From the NCBI GenBank assembly GCA_965243335.1, contig OZ251545.1:2542001-2606000 (forward strand): a stretch of DNA of 64,000 bases, read 5' to 3'. Both the position numbers and the translations under genes were made by a program. This document shows positions 36,243 to 43,996 of the stretch, piece after piece. Under the pieces are notes generated by a model. It searched no databases, was not told the origin of the DNA, and worked only from the letters and a program-made list of their open reading frames with translations. Origin of the DNA: JAJDXW01 sp965243335 (GTDB taxonomy: Bacteria > Pseudomonadota > Gammaproteobacteria > HK1). How positions within the stretch are numbered: position 1 is the stretch's first letter; every line of letters begins with the position of its first letter.

Positions 36243-37079
36243 ATGATGCGGCGAGCAAGGAATAGCCCGGATCCGGCAGGGGCCGCGGCGACCGCTGCGG
36301 ACCGGCAAGCCGCGGCCGGCGGGGCGGATGCGGAGCCCAACCTCGACCGGGACGAGGTCGAACGCTTCGAACGCCTCGCCGCCCGCTGGTGGGACCCGGA
36401 GGGAGACTTCCGCCCCCTGCACGACCTCAACCCCGTGCGGCTCGGCTTCATCGACGAGCGGGCGGCGCTCGACGGCCGCACCGTGCTCGACGTCGGCTGC
36501 GGCGGGGGGCTCCTCGCCGAGGCGATGCACCGGCGCGGCGCGCGGGTCACCGGCATCGACGCGGGGGAGGCCGCGATCGCGGTCGCGCGCCGCCACGCCG
36601 CGGAGAACGGCACCGACGTGCGCTACGAGCGGGCCACCGCCGAGGAGCTCGCGGCGCGAGCACCGGGCCGGTTCGACGTCGTGACCTGTCTCGAGATCCT
36701 CGAGCACGTGCCCGACCCCGCCTCCCTCGTCGCCGCCTGCGCCGCCCTCGCGCGCCCCGACGGCCACGTGTTCTTCTCGACCATCCACCGCACGCCGAAG
36801 GCGTGGCTGTTCGCGGTCGTGGGGGCGGAGCACGTCCTCGGCCTGCTGCCGCGCGGCACCCACGACTACGGCCGCTTCCTCCGGCCCTCCGAGCTCGACC
36901 GGGCGGCGCGCGGGGCCGGCCTCGAGCTCGCCGAGACGGCGGGCCTGCGCTACGACCCCTTCACCCGCCGCGCCCGGGTCGGCGGGCGGCCCGACGTGAA
37001 CTACCTCGCCTGGTACCGCCGCCCCGCGGAATCCCCGGGGCCGGCGGCTGCGCCCGGATCGGCGGGCGGCCCGACGTGA
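36243..37079 (+). CDS. ubiG: ubiquinone biosynthesis O-methyltransferase
   Basis: 278 residues; performs the two O-methylations of ubiquinone synthesis. The family start FERLAARWWDPEGDFRPLHD and LNPVRLGFID are diagnostic, with SAM motif VLDVGCGGGLLAEAM and then VTCLEILEHVPDP. The first 30 residues are Ala-rich and non-conserved; two adjacent ATGs (36243, 36246) are possible starts. The C-terminal residues PGPAAAPGSAGGPT are out-of-frame reading of a second, diverged copy of the preceding 75 bases, so the natural end was probably earlier. Confidence 0.92.
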   Translation: MMRRARNSPDPAGAAATAADRQAAAGGADAEPNLDRDEVERFERLAARWWDPEGDFRPLHDLNPVRLGFIDERAALDGRTVLDVGCGGGLLAEAMHRRGARVTGIDAGEAAIAVARRHAAENGTDVRYERATAEELAARAPGRFDVVTCLEILEHVPDPASLVAACAALARPDGHVFFSTIHRTPKAWLFAVVGAEHVLGLLPRGTHDYGRFLRPSELDRAARGAGLELAETAGLRYDPFTRRARVGGRPDVNYLAWYRRPAESPGPAAAPGSAGGPT

Positions 37080-37153
37080 GCCATCTCGCGCGGCGTCGCC
37101 GGCCCGCAGAATCCCCGGACCCTTTCGCGCCGACCGGCTCGTGGCCCGGCATC

Positions 37154-37320
37154 GAGGCGCGTCCTGGGGACGGCGCGTCCCTGGAACGCGGGGCGCTCGG
37201 GGATTCCGGGCGTCCTGGGAACGCGGGCGTCCCGCCCGCATTTTTGTTCACGGGCGTTTCCTCCCCTGTGCGGGCGGGACACAAGCGTTCCCAGGAGCTG
37301 CCGTTCCCGGGGACGACGCG
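37154..37320 (+). repeat. MITE-like element, copy 6 (fragment)
   Basis: GAGGCGCGTCCTGGGGACGG opens the stretch, and the hairpin modules GCGTCCTGGGAACGCGGGCG and CGGGACACAAGCGTTCCCAG follow. Neither terminus is complete. It lies between ubiG and the Uma2 gene at 37402. Confidence 0.6.
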
Positions 37321-37401
37321 CGTAGCGGCGATGGGGATATACTCGGGGGCGGGCGGTTCGCGGCGGCCGGCCCGCTGGTCCATACCGGAGGCGAATCCGC
37401 C

Positions 37402-38190
37402 ATGAACGCCCCTGCCGCCACCATGATCGAGGGGCCGCTCGGCTCCACCTTCCACGTCCTTCGCGCCGACGCCGAGACCGTCGCCGCCCTCGCTACCGTC
37501 GACTGGAACCGCCATTTCCGCCGGGTGTCCCTCGACCCGGTGCGCGGCCTCGTCACCGTGTTGCTGCCGTCGTTCCTGCATGAAGATCTGAGCGGGATCC
37601 TCGCGGACGTCGTGAACGTCGCGTCGGACACGCTTCGCCAGGCGGTCAGGAGGACCGGAACGACCCGCCTCCGCCGGCGCGGCGACCCTCCCAACACCGG
37701 GCTGGAGCCCGACTGCGCGTTCTATGTCGGCGAACGCGCGGAGAGGTTCCGGGCGGCCGTCGCGGAAGGGATGGACGCCGCCGATGCGTTCATCGAGGAG
37801 ATCTGGCCCGACCTGGTGGTCGAGGTCGAGGTGACGAGCGCGGACAAGGGCAAGGCCGAGCGCTACGCGGAGATGCAGGTGCGGGAGCTGTGGCGGCTGC
37901 ACGGGCGCAAGGGGACCAAGGCGCTTCGCGCCGAGTTCCTCGCCCTTCGCCCGGACCGCCCGCCGCGGGCGCTCGCCGCGTCGAAAGTGCTGGGCGGCCT
38001 CACCCCGGCCGACGTGTGCGAGGCGGTGGAGCCGGTCCGGCTGAGCCTGAGCCGGGCGGAGCAGACCGAGGCGGTGGCCCGGATCGTCCGCCGCCGCCAG
38101 CGGAGCAGCCTCCGGGTCCGGGAGGAGCCCGCCTCGTACTCCGCGAGCCCCGTGGAGCGCATCGCAGACCCTGCCCTCGAGCCCTCCTGA
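37402..38190 (+). CDS. Uma2-family nuclease-fold protein
   Basis: 262 residues. The Uma2 core is visible in FLHEDLSGILADVVNVASDT, GLEPDCAFYVGERAERF and WPDLVVEVEVTSADKGKAER, giving the Asp, Glu-x-Glu and Lys of a PD-(D/E)xK site. It is only distantly similar to the two near-identical Uma2 genes of this window. It belongs to an accessory insert between ubiG and yciK. Biological role unknown. Confidence 0.82.
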   Translation: MNAPAATMIEGPLGSTFHVLRADAETVAALATVDWNRHFRRVSLDPVRGLVTVLLPSFLHEDLSGILADVVNVASDTLRQAVRRTGTTRLRRRGDPPNTGLEPDCAFYVGERAERFRAAVAEGMDAADAFIEEIWPDLVVEVEVTSADKGKAERYAEMQVRELWRLHGRKGTKALRAEFLALRPDRPPRALAASKVLGGLTPADVCEAVEPVRLSLSRAEQTEAVARIVRRRQRSSLRVREEPASYSASPVERIADPALEPS

Positions 38191-38269
38191 CGAGAGGCCC
38201 GCAGGCGGGCGCGTCCGGAGCCGGGATACGGCGACCCGACCGGGCGCCGATGGACCAATGGGTATGAAC

Positions 38270-39319
38270 CTACCGGGCCGCGTTCCGGGCCGCAGCCCGG
38301 ATGCGCCGCCGGAAGTCGGCCTCGTCCCGGCACGCCACGGCCGCCTCCATCAGCGCATCGCCGGAAACACTGCCGAGGAGCGCCCCGTCCCCGGCCAGGC
38401 GCGGGCTCGCCTCGATCCCCCGGGCGCGGAGCACCGCGAGCGCGTTCGCGACCGTCGCTTCCCGCCGGCCTTCCTCGCGGCCTTTCTCGTGGCCCCTCGC
38501 CTCCGCGTGCCGGGAGATCGTGCGGCTGATCGGGTCGTCCTCCGGGCGCGTGCCCTCGCGCGCGCCCATCTCCCGCGCCACCCGCTCAAGGGCCGGCCTC
38601 GCCCCGGACGACACCGGACCCTCGATCAGGGCAAGGTAGATCTCCTCCGACTGCCAGCCCGGAAACGCCGCGCTCTCCCCCGCCATCCGATACCGACCGC
38701 CCCGGCGGAGGTAAATTTCAAGACCGGGCGGGCGCCGGCGAGACTCCGGCGGCACCAGCACCCACACCTCCGGGAAGCCCCACGCCTCGTAGATCCCCAG
38801 CTTGCGGCGGCGCACGTCCGTGGTGTGATCCACTTCCAGCACCACGTCCGGCAGCGGGTCCCGGCCCACGTCGATGGCCGGGCCGGACACCCGCGAACGG
38901 CCCGGATGCAGGTACAGCGCCTCGTCCGCCTGCACCAGCACGACCTTCCGCCCCACCTCGTCGAACCGCGCCAGGTCCGCCGAGCCGAAGCTGTCGATCC
39001 GCGAGCCGCGCAGCGACTCGATCCGTTCGGCCAGCCGGGCGAGTCGCCGGGCCGGGCGTTCGTGGTAGATGGTGGTGGGCGCGCTGACCTTCCAGGCGGT
39101 CTCGGTGCGCGCGTCCCAGACCTCGAGGCGGCCTTCGTAGCGGTCGAGCTCGGCCGCGGGGAGGCGGAACGGCTCGCAGCCCGGAAAATCCTCCGGGCCG
39201 AACGCCTCGGGCAAGGGAGGCCGCGGGCCGCGGGACGGTCCATCGGCCGGTGAGGAGCGGGCGGGGGTCGAGCCGGTGCGGCTCCGCGCCCGGCCCCCGG
39301 GCGGGGCTGACCATGACAT
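38270..39319 (-). CDS. Uma2-family nuclease-fold protein, copy 2
   Basis: 349 residues, nearly identical to the gene at 19247-20305 through the core (same PDVVLEVDHTTDVRR and EAWGFPEVWVLVPP). Differences concentrate at the N-terminus and in the charged repeat (AEARGHEKGREEGRREA instead of the longer REEGRREGREVGREEGRRE). The upstream similarity includes the ribosome site and about 80 bases. The high identity implies a recent duplication or gene conversion. A small helical protein gene lies just upstream on the same strand. Confidence 0.85.
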   Translation of the reverse strand: MSWSAPPGGRARSRTGSTPARSSPADGPSRGPRPPLPEAFGPEDFPGCEPFRLPAAELDRYEGRLEVWDARTETAWKVSAPTTIYHERPARRLARLAERIESLRGSRIDSFGSADLARFDEVGRKVVLVQADEALYLHPGRSRVSGPAIDVGRDPLPDVVLEVDHTTDVRRRKLGIYEAWGFPEVWVLVPPESRRRPPGLEIYLRRGGRYRMAGESAAFPGWQSEEIYLALIEGPVSSGARPALERVAREMGAREGTRPEDDPISRTISRHAEARGHEKGREEGRREATVANALAVLRARGIEASPRLAGDGALLGSVSGDALMEAAVACRDEADFRRRIRAAARNAAR

Positions 39320-39432
39320 GCGCGCCTCCTTGTCGGTCGTGCCGGCGTCCTGCCGCGTGGGGCCGGCGAGCGGAGATGGTTCGCCCGGCGCATGATCCGG
39401 GCGGCGGCCTGGCTCCGGTGAGGCTTGCTGAA

Positions 39433-39720
39433 TCATCCGGGCGGGCGGTCGTCCGAGGCGTCCGCGGCCAGTTGCCGCAGGCGCAGACCCTCGAGGAGGC
39501 CGCCGAGGGCGCCTTGCTGCTCGGTCAACCGGATGATCTGCTTCTCGAACGCCTCCCGGTCAGCGCGTGCTTCGGCCCGAATCGCCTCCCGGTCGGCGCT
39601 CGCTTCGGCTCGGACGGCTCGAAGCTCGTCGCGCAGCCCGCCGGTGGTGGTGAGGATGAGGGCGCCGAGCGCAATGCCGACGCCGATGATGGCGATCGTT
39701 TCCTGATTGAGCCTGGACAT
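39433..39720 (-). CDS. small single-pass membrane protein with charged helix
   Basis: 95 residues. MSRLNQETIAIIGVGIALGA starts with one membrane helix (about 8-26), followed by a long Arg/Glu/Ala helix with heptad-like repeats (VRAEASADREAIRAEARADR). Short proteins of this design are frequent but unassigned in high-GC bacteria. It is followed 113 bases later by the Uma2 copy 2 gene on the same strand. I do not recognise a function. Confidence 0.65.
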   Translation of the reverse strand: MSRLNQETIAIIGVGIALGALILTTTGGLRDELRAVRAEASADREAIRAEARADREAFEKQIIRLTEQQGALGGLLEGLRLRQLAADASDDRPPG

Positions 39721-40098
39721 GGGATCGGACTCCATTCGGGGGGCGACTCGGTGCGCCCGCCGCCTCGGCGGCGGGGTTCGTACCCTGAGCCGGGAGCCGC
39801 GCCTCGCTGCTCCGCTCCGTGAGCACGATCTCACCGTAAACCTTCTTCGACCCCCGTTCAAGCCGCTGCCGCCGCTGCGGGCGGGACACAAGCGTCCGCA
39901 GGACACGCCGTTCCCAGAACACCCGGGACCAGGACCTCCGCCGATCCGACCGAACCGGAGCGGTCACCCGCGCGAACCGATTCCGCAGCGTGAAACAACC
40001 CTGCGTAGAATGCCGGAACCGGCCGGGGCGGCCACACCGGCTGAACCCGGGCCGGACCCGAGCCAAATCCGCGCCCGAACCCAAGGAGTCCGATCGCC
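39721..40098. other. intergenic region with repeat scraps upstream of yciK
   Basis: No gene is recognised. At about 39885-39930 the modules GCGGGCGGGACACAAGCGTC and CCGTTCCCAG belong to the MITE-like family. AAGGAG at 40083 is the ribosome site of the next gene. Confidence 0.5.
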
Positions 40099-40869
40099 GT
40101 GCGCCTCGATCCCCGCTTCGCCGATTTCCGCCCCGCGCCGCGCCTCCTCGAGCACCGGGTGATCCTCGTCACCGGGGCCGGCGACGGCATCGGGCGGGCC
40201 GTGGCCGACCTCTGCGCGGCCCACGCCGCCACCGTGGTGCTGCTCGGGCGCACCGTCGAGAAGCTCGAGCGCGCCTACGATGCGATCCGGTCCGCGGGAG
40301 GCCCGGAGCCCGCCATCTACCCCATGGACCTCTCCGGCGCGATGCCCCCCGACTACGGGGCGCTCGCGGCCCGGCTCGAGAACGAGTTCGGCCGGCTCGA
40401 CGGGCTGGTGCACAACGCCGCCCTGCTCGGCGCCCTCGGCCCCCTCGAGCACTACACCCCGGACGCCTGGCAGGAGCTCATGCAGGTGAACGTGAACGCG
40501 CCGTTCCTGCTCACCCGCGCCCTCCTCCCCCTCCTCCGGCGGACCGCTTCGGGGCACGGCCACGCCTCGGTCGTGTTCACTTCCTCGGGGGTCGGACGCC
40601 GGGGCCGCGCCTATTGGGGGGGGTACAGCGTGTCCAAGTTTGCCCTCGAAGGGCTCACCCAGGTGCTCGCCGACGAACTCGACGGCGGAGCCGGGATATC
40701 CGTCAACTCCCTCAACCCCGGGCCGGTCCGCACCCGGATGCGGGCGAAGGCGTTCCCGGCCGAAGACCCGGAGACCCTGATCACCCCGGAGGAAGCCGCC
40801 CGCGCGTGGCTCTGGCTCCTCGACGCCCGCGGCGTCCACGGCCAGGCGCTCGAAGCCCAGGTCCCCTGA
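40099..40869 (+). CDS. yciK: YciK-family SDR oxidoreductase
   Basis: 256 residues with a GTG start 11 bases after AAGGAG. The nucleotide motif is VILVTGAGDGIGRAVAD and the active-site motif is GGYSVSKFALEG (YxxxK). LVHNAALLGALGPLEHY and the overall pattern match the YciK group of enoyl-ACP-reductase-like SDRs. In many gammaproteobacteria the order is mtaD-ubiG-phosphatase-yciK; here the phosphatase is missing and an insert of about 3 kb with Uma2 genes separates ubiG from this gene. Confidence 0.85.
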   Translation: MRLDPRFADFRPAPRLLEHRVILVTGAGDGIGRAVADLCAAHAATVVLLGRTVEKLERAYDAIRSAGGPEPAIYPMDLSGAMPPDYGALAARLENEFGRLDGLVHNAALLGALGPLEHYTPDAWQELMQVNVNAPFLLTRALLPLLRRTASGHGHASVVFTSSGVGRRGRAYWGGYSVSKFALEGLTQVLADELDGGAGISVNSLNPGPVRTRMRAKAFPAEDPETLITPEEAARAWLWLLDARGVHGQALEAQVP

Positions 40870-40883
40870 AGGCCCCCTGACCG

Positions 40884-42962
40884 TCAGCCGCCCTCGAGGA
40901 GATCGAGGAGGCCGGCCTCGTCCAGGGTCCGGATCCCGAGCGCTTCCGCGCGGTCGCGCTTCGCTCCCGGGCTCTCCCCGCAGACGACGAGGGTCGTCCG
41001 CTTCGACACGCTTGCCGTCACCTTCGCGCCGAGCGCCTGGATCCGCTCCTTCGCGTCGTCGCGGGTCATCGCGGCGAGGGCCCCCGTCAGCACCACCACC
41101 TCCCCGGCCAGCGGGAGCGGTTCGGCCGCCTCGCCCCCGCCGTCGGGACGTTCGACGGGGACCGGCGCCGGCCCCGCGACGACCATGAGGTCGTCCACGA
41201 CCCCCCGGTTCGCCTCGAAGAAGGCCGCGACGTGGGCGGCGACGACCGGACCCACGTCGCGCACCTCGGCGAGCGCCGCCTCGTCCGCCTCCCGAACCCG
41301 GAACAGCTTCCCGAAGTGGCGGGCCAGGGCCTCCGCCGTCGCCTCCCCGACCTCCGGGACCCCGAGCGCGTAGAGGAAGCGGGGAAGCGGGAGCCCCCGG
41401 CTCTTCTCCACCCCGGCGAGAAGGTTGTCGGTGGAGAGGTCGCCCATTCGTTCGAGGGCCGCGACCTCCTCCCTCCGCTCCTTCAGCCGGTAGAGGTCGG
41501 CGACCGTCCCCACGAGCCCGGTCTCGACGAGCTGGTCGACGAGCTTCTCGCCGAGGCCCTCGACGTCCATCGCCCGCCGGCTCGCGAAATGGCGGATCGC
41601 CTGCTTGCGCTGGGCCGGGCAGCCGAGGCCGGCCGTGCAGCGGGTCGCGGCCTGCCCCTCGACGCGGACCGCGGGGGCGCCGCACACCGGGCACTCGGTC
41701 GGCATCTCGAAGCGCGGCGCGTCCGGGGCGCGGCGCTCGGGGTCCACCGCCCGCAGGACCTGCGGGATCACGTCGCCCGCCCGCCGCACCACCACCCGGT
41801 CGCCGACCCGCACGTCCTTGCGGACGATCTCGTCCTGGTTGTGCAGGGTCGCGTTGGTCACCGTGACCCCGCCGACGAACACCGGCTCGAGGCGCGCCAC
41901 CGGGGTGAGCGATCCGGTCCGCCCCACCTGGACGTCGATGCCGAGGAGCCGGGTGACCGCCTCCTCCGCCGGGAACTTGTGGGCCAGCGCCCAGCGGGGG
42001 GCCCTCGCCACCGACCCGAGCCGGCGCTGGTCTTCGAGGCGGTTGACCTTGTAGACGACCCCGTCGATCTGGTAGCCGAGCCCCTCCCGCCGGGCCTCGA
42101 TCTCCCGGTAGTACGCCACGCAGCCCGCGACCCCCCGGACCACGCGCACGTCGGGCGAGACGCGAAGGCCCCAGCCGTCCAGGCGCCGCAGCAGGCCGCG
42201 ATGGGTGGAGTCGGACGGAACGCCCTCGGGACGGCCCGCGCCGTGGCAGAAGAACATGAGGCGGCGCGACCTCGTGGCCCGGGGGTCGAGCTGGCGCAGC
42301 CCCCCGGCGGCCGCGTTGCGCGGGTTCACGAACTCGCGCTCCCCCCGCTCCCGCTGCTCCTCGTTGAGGCGCGCGAACCGGGCGAGGGGCAGGTAGACCT
42401 CGCCGCGGACCTCGAGGCGCTCCGGAAACCCGTCCCCCGCGAGCCGGAGCGGGATGGAGCGAACGGTGCGCACGTTCCCGGTCACGTCTTCCCCGCGCGT
42501 ACCGTCCCCGCGCGTCGCGGCCACCGCGAGGCGCCCCTGCTCGTAGCGCAGGCTCACCGCGACCCCGTCGAGCTTGGTCTCGGCCACGTATTCGACCTCC
42601 TCCCCCTCCGGGAGATCGAGCCGTTCGCGCACCCGCCGGTCGAAGTCGGCGACCCCCGACTCCTCGAAGGCGTTGGCAAGGGAGAGCATGGGGACCTCGT
42701 GGACCACCTCCGCGAACCCTTCCGCCGGGGCGCCGCCGACCCGCTGGGTGGGGGAATCGGGTTCGGCCAGCTCGGGGTGCGCGGTCTCCAGGGCGAGGAG
42801 CTCCGCGAACAGGCGGTCGTACTCCGCGTCCGGGATCTCCGGCGCGTCCCGCACGTGGTAGAGCCGGTCGTGGCGGGCGACGGTCTCGCGGAGCTCGGCC
42901 GCGCGCCGAGCCGCGTCCGGGGATGCGGGGCGGGTCTGGTCCGGCCCCGGCTCAGCGGGCAT
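40884..42962 (-). CDS. ligA: NAD-dependent DNA ligase
   Basis: 692 residues, full length. The adenylation lysine is Lys130 in ETKLDGVAVSLRYE. The OB fold follows (VQVGRTGSLTPVARLEPV), then the zinc finger CPVCGAP...CTAGLGCPAQ, helix-hairpin-helix repeats and a C-terminal BRCT domain (VVLTGALAAMTRDDAKERIQ). It is essential for Okazaki fragment joining. It overlaps the 3' end of zipA by 11 bases, in the conserved order smc-zipA-ligA. Confidence 0.97.
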   Translation of the reverse strand: MPAEPGPDQTRPASPDAARRAAELRETVARHDRLYHVRDAPEIPDAEYDRLFAELLALETAHPELAEPDSPTQRVGGAPAEGFAEVVHEVPMLSLANAFEESGVADFDRRVRERLDLPEGEEVEYVAETKLDGVAVSLRYEQGRLAVAATRGDGTRGEDVTGNVRTVRSIPLRLAGDGFPERLEVRGEVYLPLARFARLNEEQRERGEREFVNPRNAAAGGLRQLDPRATRSRRLMFFCHGAGRPEGVPSDSTHRGLLRRLDGWGLRVSPDVRVVRGVAGCVAYYREIEARREGLGYQIDGVVYKVNRLEDQRRLGSVARAPRWALAHKFPAEEAVTRLLGIDVQVGRTGSLTPVARLEPVFVGGVTVTNATLHNQDEIVRKDVRVGDRVVVRRAGDVIPQVLRAVDPERRAPDAPRFEMPTECPVCGAPAVRVEGQAATRCTAGLGCPAQRKQAIRHFASRRAMDVEGLGEKLVDQLVETGLVGTVADLYRLKERREEVAALERMGDLSTDNLLAGVEKSRGLPLPRFLYALGVPEVGEATAEALARHFGKLFRVREADEAALAEVRDVGPVVAAHVAAFFEANRGVVDDLMVVAGPAPVPVERPDGGGEAAEPLPLAGEVVVLTGALAAMTRDDAKERIQALGAKVTASVSKRTTLVVCGESPGAKRDRAEALGIRTLDEAGLLDLLEGG

Positions 42963-43995
42963 CCGGGCCGCCGCGCTCGTGGCGGAGCGCGAAATGGGCC
43001 ACGCGCTCGCGGAGCGCCTGGGTCGCCTGCACGGTGAGCCGGCAGCGCTGGTCGTCGCAGAGCACCGCTTCGAGCGCGCGGGACATGCGGGTGGCGACGT
43101 CCAGCATGAGATCGAATGCGACCGCGGCCGGGAGCGGCCCCGGCCGGCGCAGGAACAGGCAGAGCCCGGGGGTGGTGAGCTCGTCCATCGCGTCGAGGTC
43201 GAACACGCCCGGGTCGAGCACGTTGGCCACGCTGAACACCGGGTCGCGCATGGATGGGCCGCGGTTTCCGTAGTGGTGGAACATGCCCTGCTCGTCGGGA
43301 ACGAGGCCGAAGGCGGTAAACGCCTCCTGGATCACCGGGCCGGCGAGATCGCGTCCTTCCGGGGCGAGCACCGTGAGCACGATCAGCAGCTCCCGGCCCT
43401 CGCCGGGCGTCCCGGACCCGGGCTCGGCCGCGCCGGCGCCCCGCGCGCCCTCCCCGGCGGCGGTGCGCCGCGGCTTCGACGCCGCCCGCCGCCCCGGCTC
43501 CGGACCTCGTTCGGGCTTCCTTCGCGGGGAGCCGGACGGCTCGGCCCGGGTGCGCGAGGGCCGGATCGCATCCTCCCCTTCCGTCTCCACGGAGCCGAGG
43601 TCCCCCACGTCGTACTCCCGGTCGAGGCCCGTCTCGCGAGGCTTCGCCTCCACCGCGTCTTCCGGGTCCAGCAACGGAAGGAATTCGAGGTCGATCAGGG
43701 TCTGGCGGCCCGGGCCGGGGCCGGCCCCCGGCCGGTCCGCCCCGGCCCCTTCGAGCTCCCCCGAGCCCGCCGGCGCGGATGCGCGGGGCCGATCCGCCCG
43801 CCCGGCCGCCCCGGAGGCCGAACGCGCGTCGGACGCGCCCTTGGCGGCGGCCCGCTTCCCCCGCGCCCGGCCGGGCGACTGGAACCGCTCCCACCACTCG
43901 AAGCGCCAGCCGCGAAGGCGCGCGATCCAGAAGAAGAGCCCCCCGGCCACCACCAGCAGGCCGATGATCGCGAGCAGGGGGCGGAGCTCGGCCAC
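42952..43995 (-). CDS. zipA: cell division protein ZipA
   Basis: 347 residues. One N-terminal membrane helix (LLAIIGLLVVAGGLFFWIA, residues 7-25) is followed by a long Arg/Pro/Gly/Glu linker (about 30-200). The C-terminal FtsZ-binding domain includes GRELLIVLTVLAPEGRDLAG, MFHHYG and SVANVLDPGVFDLDAMDELT. It anchors FtsZ to the inner membrane in gammaproteobacteria. The GTG start lies one base after the smc stop, so translation is coupled. Confidence 0.94.
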   Translation of the reverse strand: MAELRPLLAIIGLLVVAGGLFFWIARLRGWRFEWWERFQSPGRARGKRAAAKGASDARSASGAAGRADRPRASAPAGSGELEGAGADRPGAGPGPGRQTLIDLEFLPLLDPEDAVEAKPRETGLDREYDVGDLGSVETEGEDAIRPSRTRAEPSGSPRRKPERGPEPGRRAASKPRRTAAGEGARGAGAAEPGSGTPGEGRELLIVLTVLAPEGRDLAGPVIQEAFTAFGLVPDEQGMFHHYGNRGPSMRDPVFSVANVLDPGVFDLDAMDELTTPGLCLFLRRPGPLPAAVAFDLMLDVATRMSRALEAVLCDDQRCRLTVQATQALRERVAHFALRHERGGPDAR

Positions 43996-43996
43996 G

